DNA of 64,000 nt, taken from Isoetes taiwanensis (taxonomy: Eukaryota > Streptophyta > Lycopodiopsida > Isoetales > Isoetaceae). How positions within the stretch are numbered: the first letter of the stretch is position 1; every line of letters starts with the position of its first letter. The notes beneath the pieces were generated by a model. It was not told where the DNA came from and searched no databases. It was given only the letters and a program-made list of their open reading frames with translations. Of the stretch, positions 57,688-64,000 are shown piece by piece. The DNA lies in the NCBI GenBank assembly GCA_021234155.1, contig JAJEKV010000005.1:5809216-5873215 (forward strand), written 5' to 3'. The position numbers and the translations under genes were made by a program.

Positions 57688-60560
57688 AAAAAAAAAAAAT
57701 GAATAAATGAGATTTAAAAATGAATAAATGAGATTGCCCTCATGAATGTAGAAAATGTAATCATATATATTGCATCCTGAGATGCACATAGAATTTTGTT
57801 TTATATAAATTTGGTGGCTGACCTTGAGCCAAATAATTTTGGTAGTTGACTCTACAATGTTTGAGCCAGAACTTAGGTGTTACACTAATTCTTTAATAAG
57901 ATGTTGCCATATTATTTCATGTTCTAGAAAGTAACATAACTTAAGAGAATTCATAAAGAATAATTACCATATTATTGTACGTAATTCTATCATAAAATGG
58001 TGCCATCGCTACAACATTGAAGCTTAGGCAATTCCTAAAGGAAAATGTTTTTCTATCTAAGTAGATAGGATAGGGGTAGGGAATACATGGAACTTAATGT
58101 GTGTTATGTTGTATTCATTTTTCAAAGGGCACGATTATGTCTATACTTGTATGCACTAATTAAAGTTCTCCTTCCCTCCTTTTGTGGAAAAACTCATGCC
58201 ATATAATTTTAGATGGGTCCTTGTCAAAGCATGCAAGGTATGTTGAATTGGATATGATCCATAATCATACATGCTCCAAGCACTAGTTTTATTAAGACCT
58301 AATATTGTCAATAAGATTGTATTTGATGCCTCAGACCATGTCCTAACCCTCCAATATACAAACAAATGATAGGCAAGGCGTTAGGTTGTTTTATTTGGAC
58401 CTAATAATGCCAATGAGCTTGTATTTAATGCCTCAAACTATATTCCACCCCCAAAAAAAAAAAAAAAAAGAAAAGAAGAAAAGAAAGAAACAAATGGAGA
58501 AAATAAAAAGAAAAGGGACAACATACTGCCAGATACCCTAAGAACGAATACTCATCGTATCTCAGAGCCAAATTATTTTCTAGAGACCTCCCGTCTAATG
58601 CTTACCTACAATATCAAATATCAAATGCCGTCACACTTAGAAAATGCTAAACTTCTATCTAATTTCATTGTTTGATATTAATTTTTAAGTATAACAATAC
58701 ATTTTGCATAGATGGTAATTAAAAATAAGCTAGACATAATTTTGAAGAAGTATTTTTGGTCGGTTGTGTGATCATGTCTACACAGTACCTACAAATCATA
58801 ATTACAAATAGAAATTAATAACAATGTAGTAATATTAGCATCAATAAGTAATTAAACCAAAATGCAATGCTCATTCATGTCTTTGTATCATCAGAATCTA
58901 CCTAATTGATTACATTAACAATTGACTTGACATTATAAAAGAAAATTGAACGTACCTATTTCTTTATCCACTTTCAACCATTGCTAGAATCTACCTAATT
59001 GATTACATTAACAATTGACTTGACATTATAAAAGAAAATTGAACGTACCTATTTCTTTATCCACTTTCAACCATTGCTGCTTTTGCTATTTCACTAGTTT
59101 TGAGTGGCTTTCAAGAAAATAATGTAAAATTAACATAAAGCAATGCATAAATCCTATAGTGATGAATATTTTAATGTAGTTATGGTACCTCATCCACAAT
59201 AGTTATCAATTGAAACCTGCGTAGAATATTGAGTCGAAATACAGCCTTCTGCAAACAATTAAACAATGAACGTCTAATTTGTGGCTTATTTATCAGTAGT
59301 TAATGCCCAAAAAAGAAGGTGACCATGCTAACTTTCTTTTTTGAAAAACATACTTTCCATTTTTCCACAATGTCATGTCGAAATTCTCTGACTTCTTGGA
59401 CTCCTTCTGCTTCTTGCTCCTCAACACACAAGAGATTTTTAGATTCCATACTTACAAATGAGATGTTTTGCGTTTTCTTTATAGCATATTATGTAATCAT
59501 GAAAAGAAAGATGTTGTGGGAATGATGATATCAAGTAGTGGCCACATAATTATTCCGTTGGTTGACAACAACATTATAATGCTTTATATAATAGAATTTT
59601 GTCTCTTCTTTAAAATGTTGTCTTACTAATTAAATTTTTAAGCGAGTGCTTGGACCATAAATAATGAAACTTATAATATTGCCATTGCCTCAATACAAAA
59701 TGGCCGCTGTCCAGAGGACGATTTTAGTGGTGCCAAATGGCATCAACCAATAATCTAAAATTGAGGGGCACGGACATATGCATCACTAATAATTTAAAAT
59801 GAAATAGGAGCACCTAGACACATGGCAATGATTCTTTTCCTGGAAACACCGGCTTTTGCATCTACTATTTTTGCCTGACCTTCCGTTGTTTCTATCTGAC
59901 ATTCCGATTTTTCTTACCTCGCGTTCCTGTTGCAAAACTTAAAGTAAATTCTTTTATGTTGAACGAAAGGGCTTTTAGCTGCAATTCTTGGTTGCAATTG
60001 TGCCTCCTATACATATTCTTTAGAAAAACGAAACATGATGATGTGGCTGCTCCATAAGCATTGGTCTCTTTCATCCATAATACCTTCCGCTCTTTCTACC
60101 CACATTCCGATTTCTTTACATGGATTTTTTTAGGGAAAAACTCGATGTTTTGACAAATTTTGCCACATATCCCTATCTTTTCACAAATTTACGGAACGCC
60201 CCTGGTCAATGCATAAAATGCCCTTGTGTTTTCTGTTGTGTTTTCTGTATTTTGTAATATGCCCTTGTACAACGATTCATTTTCGGCACCCACCCTTTCT
60301 AGAAAAAAAAAAGAACATGTGCTTTTCCCGGATGCTTCGGTAATAGAAGCGAGCAAGCCATCCGTTTTGCATCAGCTTTAAATCATCGATTCCATTCCGA
60401 CAAGCAATCAAAGTCGTCTTTGTCACAAGGATTCCCCATTGCGAACTTGCCAAAATGAGCCAATTTAATTTTTGCCAGTAGGATTCTCCATCATCTGCCT
60501 TCTGCCAGTAGCATCTCCATCTCCAATTTCGTTTTGCCAGTAGGATTCTCCATTTTCAGT
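57688..60560. other. No gene recognised; 93-bp perfect tandem duplication
   Basis: AT-rich. 58893-58985 is repeated at 58986-59078 almost perfectly. An A-run lies near 58452-58470. Confidence 0.5.
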
Positions 60561-61055
60561 GTTCTACGTGTGGCACCTCCATGTCAAGTAGGATTCTCCA
60601 TCTCCATTGCGCTTCTGCCACAAGGATTCAAGAGCTATCTGCAACAATGAATTTTGCCATATAGCTAAAACCCACAAAGATCTATCACAGCTATCTGTCA
60701 TACCAATTTTCTGGAACAAGGATTTGCAAGGTCTTTGCAGCAATCTTGCAAGCAGTTTCTTAGTAGAAATTGTCTGACTGCTTGAATTCAAAATTGCCTC
60801 AGTTTTGAAACCATACTTGCATGGAATCCAACGATTTGGAGCAGCACCATCTGGAGAGTCTAACGATCTAGAGAACATCTGGAGAATCCTACGATCTTGA
60901 GAAAGGTTAATTTGAATGCATACTACTAATGCCCAAGCCACCAGTTGGATTCTTGCTGCTGTTGATCCTATTCATTGAGAAAACTCAAATTCAAATGGCA
61001 GAGGTATGGTCATCTAACTTCTAATATTGCAGAATCTCGGAATTCTTGGTTGCAT
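60561..61055. other. No gene recognised
   Basis: Repetitive GGATTCTCCAT and TTGCCAGTAG words over about 60480-60620. A minus frame of 125 codons (60564-60941) has no known motif. Confidence 0.35.
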
Positions 61056-61585
61056 GAGCCTAGAGAGTTGCATGTGTCAGCTATGTTGGAATTAATTTGG
61101 CATAAGCTAATGACATGGTTCCATGAACGTTGGTAACAAGCAGACTCCTATGGAACAGAGGCAGGCCAGTATGCACAGATGGTATTGACTCTTCATGCTG
61201 AGCAAGATGTGAAGAGAGCATGTGGTCATGGGCGTTCTTATCGGATTATTGCATCAGAAGTTGAGTATGAGATTTTGTCATAAAATCTAGGATTGTGAAT
61301 CTAGGGATGAAAACTTGCTCCTGCAGCAGATGGCAACAAGAGGGTATTCCTTGTGCATATGCAGCATGTGCAATACTTTATAGGAACGAGCGTGTTCAGA
61401 ACTATGCTCGTCAAGTGTTTTTTCTTACTTCCTTTGTTGAAACCTATAGGGAGATCATGCACCCTATTATTGTTTCTACTGTTCTAGGTATGATGTTGCC
61501 TCTAGCAATAAGAAAACCTCCAGGGCGCCCAAGAACAAAGAGGATTCGGAGGGTGAAGAGGAGGATAACCCTCCTCTTGAGATGA
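61056..61585 (+). pseudogene. MULE (MuDR-type) transposase C-terminal fragment
   Basis: 61295-61585 has the SWIM zinc finger of MuDR/FAR1-type transposases, CSCSRWQQEGIPCAYA, followed by YAACAILYRNERVQNY, VETYREIMHPI and the basic tail KPPGRPRTKRIRRVKRR. Upstream (about 61085-61270) are MELIWHKLMTWFHERW-like and AGQYAQMVLTLHAEQDVKRA segments, interrupted by stops at 61134-61136 and near 61280. No DDE catalytic core is present. The Cys-Xaa-Cys-Xn-Cys zinc ligands are kept but the usual His position is shifted to Tyr (CAYA for C-x-H). Confidence 0.8.
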
Positions 61586-61641
61586 TTATGGCAGATAACC
61601 CTCGAGGCCGGCAGGCCGGGAGGGTTATCTGCCATAATCAT
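61580..61641. repeat. Perfect 23-bp inverted repeat with 16-nt GC-rich loop
   Basis: Arms 61580-61602 and 61619-61641 (core ATTATGGCAGATAACCCTC) are exactly complementary. CCTCT/AGAGG extends the pairing outward after a short mismatch. The loop GAGGCCGGCAGGCCGG is itself self-complementary. It overlaps the end of the transposase frame. Confidence 0.9.
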
Positions 61642-62209
61642 CGAGAGGGGAGGGTTGGCCTTCCTTAAACATCTGGTAGAGGCGATTATCACCATAGATA
61701 TGATAACTTCCTCAATCTCAACCGTGGAGTTGATAATCACTCAGGAGCGATGGATTATCAGAAATAACCTCCCCTGCCAAGATGCTGATTGAACGATGGA
61801 GATTGCAGCGATCAGATAATCACACGACACCAGATGTTTAAGAAGAAGTGAAGGAAGTTCATCGTCGTAGTAGATGCAAGTGTAAGGTTCATAACTCATG
61901 GACATGCAGGGCATCCAAGTTGACAATGTGTGACTCTGGCATTTGAATTGTTTTGGTATTGACTTTGGCATTTGAACTGTTTTATGGAATCTTAAAGATA
62001 TTTTGTGAACTTTGAAGTATTCAAATTTGAAACAAAAAAACACACGTTGTTGGCCTCAATGGGCACTTTATATATTTTGTCATAACTTGGGGGTATTTTG
62101 CAAATATTAAAACTAAAAAAAATAAAAAATAAAAAAAAATGTTATAGGTCAAAAGGGCATTCTGAAAATTTAAATGAAACATATGGGCGTGTGACGAATT
62201 AACCTATAG
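61642..62209. other. No gene recognised
   Basis: AT-rich sequence 3' of the transposase fragment; only short frames. Confidence 0.4.
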
Positions 62210-62350
62210 GGTATTTGAACAATTTGTAGAACTACAAAATACATGTACATTGACCAGAGGCAACCTATAGGGTATTTGAACAATTTGTAAAACTACAAAA
62301 TACATGTACGTTGACTAGAGGCATTCTGTAAATTTGTACGTTGACTAAAA
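62203..62350. repeat. Tandem duplication of a 61-bp unit, plus partial copy
   Basis: AACCTATAGGGTATTTGAAC begins two consecutive, nearly identical units (62203, 62264). A partial third follows with TTGTACGTTGACTA. Confidence 0.8.
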
Positions 62351-62631
62351 GCATTCTGTCAAAAGTTAAGGGTTTGTGGCAAAATTTAACAAAACAAAAG
62401 GATATTTTGTAGTTTTTGTGAATTGAAGGTAAGTATTTTTTATATTGAGTGAAAAAAATTTTAGCAAGCACTTCTGAGCTCTCAAGGGTGCCTCTACATA
62501 TTTTTAGAACATGATGACGTGGGCCCCGAAACATGGGGTCTCTCATCCATTAAAAGAGTAGATTTCTACGTCAAATGAGGAACTAAGGTTGAAATCACAT
62601 TAGTGCCCACCCAAACATAAAAAAACGCATT

Positions 62632-62768
62632 AGCCAATAGCCTTTCAGTATTTCAAATTCCTGGGCAGCCTCCCTATGCCAATAGCCTTTCAGTATTTCA
62701 AATTCCTTGACAGCCTCCGTATGCCAATAGCCTTTCAGTATTTCAAATTCCTTGACAGCCTACCTATC
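62632..62768. repeat. Three tandem copies of a 45-bp unit
   Basis: GCCAATAGCCTTTCAGTATT followed by a CAAATTCCTTGACAGCCT-type end occurs three times in a row with few mismatches. It lies just before the palindrome cluster. Confidence 0.9.
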
Positions 62769-62809
62769 ACACCGGTGCCTTTTTTGGCTCCCGATCTCGG
62801 GGTCTCGCG

Positions 62810-63325
62810 CGGAGGAAATTCGCTTAAGCGAATTTCCCAAATTCGCTTAAGCGGTTTTCGAATTTGTGAAATTCGCTTAAGCAAATATCAAAAAGGGGGA
62901 AGGTGAAATTTGCTTAAGCGAATTTGAGAAATCGTCGCCGGAAAATTCTGTCAGATTATGTCAGCGCCCCTGCGCAGGTGATTTTGAAAAAAAAAAAATG
63001 AAATTCGCTTAAGCGATTTTCGTCCGTCAGCGCCTGTCAGCGCCGACGCAGGCGATTAAAAAAAAATTAAAAAAAAAAATAATTAAATTCGCTTAAGCGA
63101 ATTTCGAGCGCCTGTCAGCGCCGACGCAAGAAAAAAAAATTTATTTTTATTTTTATTTTTTGAAAAAAAAATTGAAATTAGCTTTAGCGAATTTCCGAAA
63201 TTCGGTTGAGCGAATTTCAAAATTTTTTTTCAAAAAATTTCCAAAAAAAAAAAAAGGGGCCAACTTAAGGGAGTTTGACTAATTCTTTTTTGACCAGGTT
63301 GTCAAATTCGCTTAAGCGAATTCCA
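62810..63325. repeat. Nine copies of an AATTCGCTTAAGCGAATT palindrome
   Basis: Near-copies centred on GCTTAAGC occur near 62812, 62842, 62868, 62906, 63000, 63085, 63177, 63200 and 63304. Most are flanked by A- or T-runs and some by TCAGCGCC-GACGCAGG words. The spacing is irregular. The last copy sits about 125 bp before the ATG at 63449. It could be an array of protein-binding sites or subterminal repeats of an unknown element. Confidence 0.9.
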
Positions 63326-63448
63326 GTTCTCTATAAAAGAACGCCTACGGGTCATTCATATGCGTTAAAGCAGCGTCTAAGTGATCGGCCTTCGCAGTTT
63401 CTGAGTTTTGCCCGGCGTAGTGCAGCTTGTTTGATAGGGTCTGTTAGA

Positions 63449-64000
63449 ATGTCGGATTCAGATTATGAGGATGAGGGCTCTATGAGCGAGATTTCAGATG
63501 ATGGCAATAGCGACTATTGGTAGGATTTATCTGATCAATCAGATGCCGATAGCTCTACATCGTCCGTTGCCACAAGTGCTAGTCGTGGCCCCGGTGGTTC
63601 TAATGTCGTGCAGGAGGTAGTTCAGATGTATTCCGATCCGTGCGACTGGCTTAGGCAGGAACGGGCCCGAGGAGTTCGTGTCCATGGCTATGTGTTCTTG
63701 AAAGAGACATATAATCTTATGATTGCTTCCGTCAACGAGGGTAGGCCTCCGTACCCTTGCGACATCAGGATCGCAGACCCAGATTTTCCTCCCCTTCCAC
63801 AGAGACCGGACAGGCATGTTGTTTCCGAGTGGGCTAGATATGAGGGACGGTGGGAGCAATACCTTGAGGGGCTATATGTGGGCGTCGTGGGTGATGTTTC
63901 CTATTTGCATAAGGTGGGATCGCATCCACATAAGTGTGTGCCTTGGGTGGAGGATTGGAACAATGTAGTGGCGCACTGCCACATTGCCAATGGCCAGCAC
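63449..64000 (+). CDS. Unrecognised acidic-N-terminus protein, one in-frame stop, runs off window
   Basis: The frame from ATG 63449 begins MSDSDYEDEGSMSEISDDGN, meets TAG at 63521-63523, then stays open without a stop for 159 codons to the window edge. The region after the stop continues the acidic style (DLSDQSDADSSTSSVATSAS), then becomes globular: MYSDPCDWLRQERARGVRVH, GYVFLKETYNLMIASVNEGR, RHVVSEWARYEGRWEQYLEG. Continuity of frame and composition across the TAG suggests a single nonsense change (for example from CAG), an intron or readthrough. Acidic Ser/Asp/Glu leaders are common in transposases, but I see no catalytic motif and cannot name a family. An upstream in-frame ATG exists at 63275. 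Confidence 0.55.

Overview
The window looks like repeat-rich nuclear DNA of a land plant. The recognisable genes are plant-type: a plastid-targeted leucine-biosynthesis enzyme, a MYG1 gene with seven exons, and fragments of SOS1, GAPC and CBS-PB1 genes. The DNA is AT-rich, gene-poor and full of degraded retroelements and DNA transposons. Several non-LTR elements end in microsatellite tails rather than poly(A), which is unusual for flowering plants and makes me lean, weakly, towards a fern, lycophyte or bryophyte.

The only convincing intact genes lie on the minus strand between 20.5 and 26.8 kb: a protein with two LOTUS/OST-HTH domains (20543-21444), the small subunit of 3-isopropylmalate dehydratase (21666-22412) and MYG1 (seven exons, 22921-26771). 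They are unrelated in function (RNA-associated, leucine synthesis, DHH-type nuclease). The first two may be linked by splicing, because a good 5' splice site sits four bases after the dehydratase stop and an acceptor leads in frame into the LOTUS exon.

0-20 kb: copy A of a locally triplicated unit, cut at 1818 by a Helitron 3' end; a HEAT-like, possibly SMG1-derived, pseudogene split by a 5'-truncated LINE; a homopyrimidine block; a complete 1465-bp MULE-type element with a 9-bp target duplication; a hAT-type element; long microsatellites; and a perfect 24-bp hairpin.

26.8-36.5 kb: a Harbinger-type MITE 116 bp upstream of MYG1, two further inverted-repeat structures, then four retroelement remnants, including a LINE that carries an L1-ORF1-like protein and two later insertions.

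36.5-50 kb: copies B and C of the triplicated unit bracket a set of same-strand fragments of three unrelated genes (SOS1 antiporter, CBS-PB1 protein, GAPC). A tRNA-derived SINE is also here.

50-58 kb: LINE, Ty1/copia and Ty3/gypsy remnants. The copia gag is split inside its second zinc knuckle by a 731-bp hAT element with an exact 8-bp target duplication. A second SINE follows.

58-64 kb: tandem duplications, a MULE transposase fragment with a perfect hairpin, then nine copies of a GCTTAAGC-centred palindrome leading into an unrecognised acidic reading frame that runs off the window. I found no CRISPR array, rRNA gene or convincing tRNA gene.
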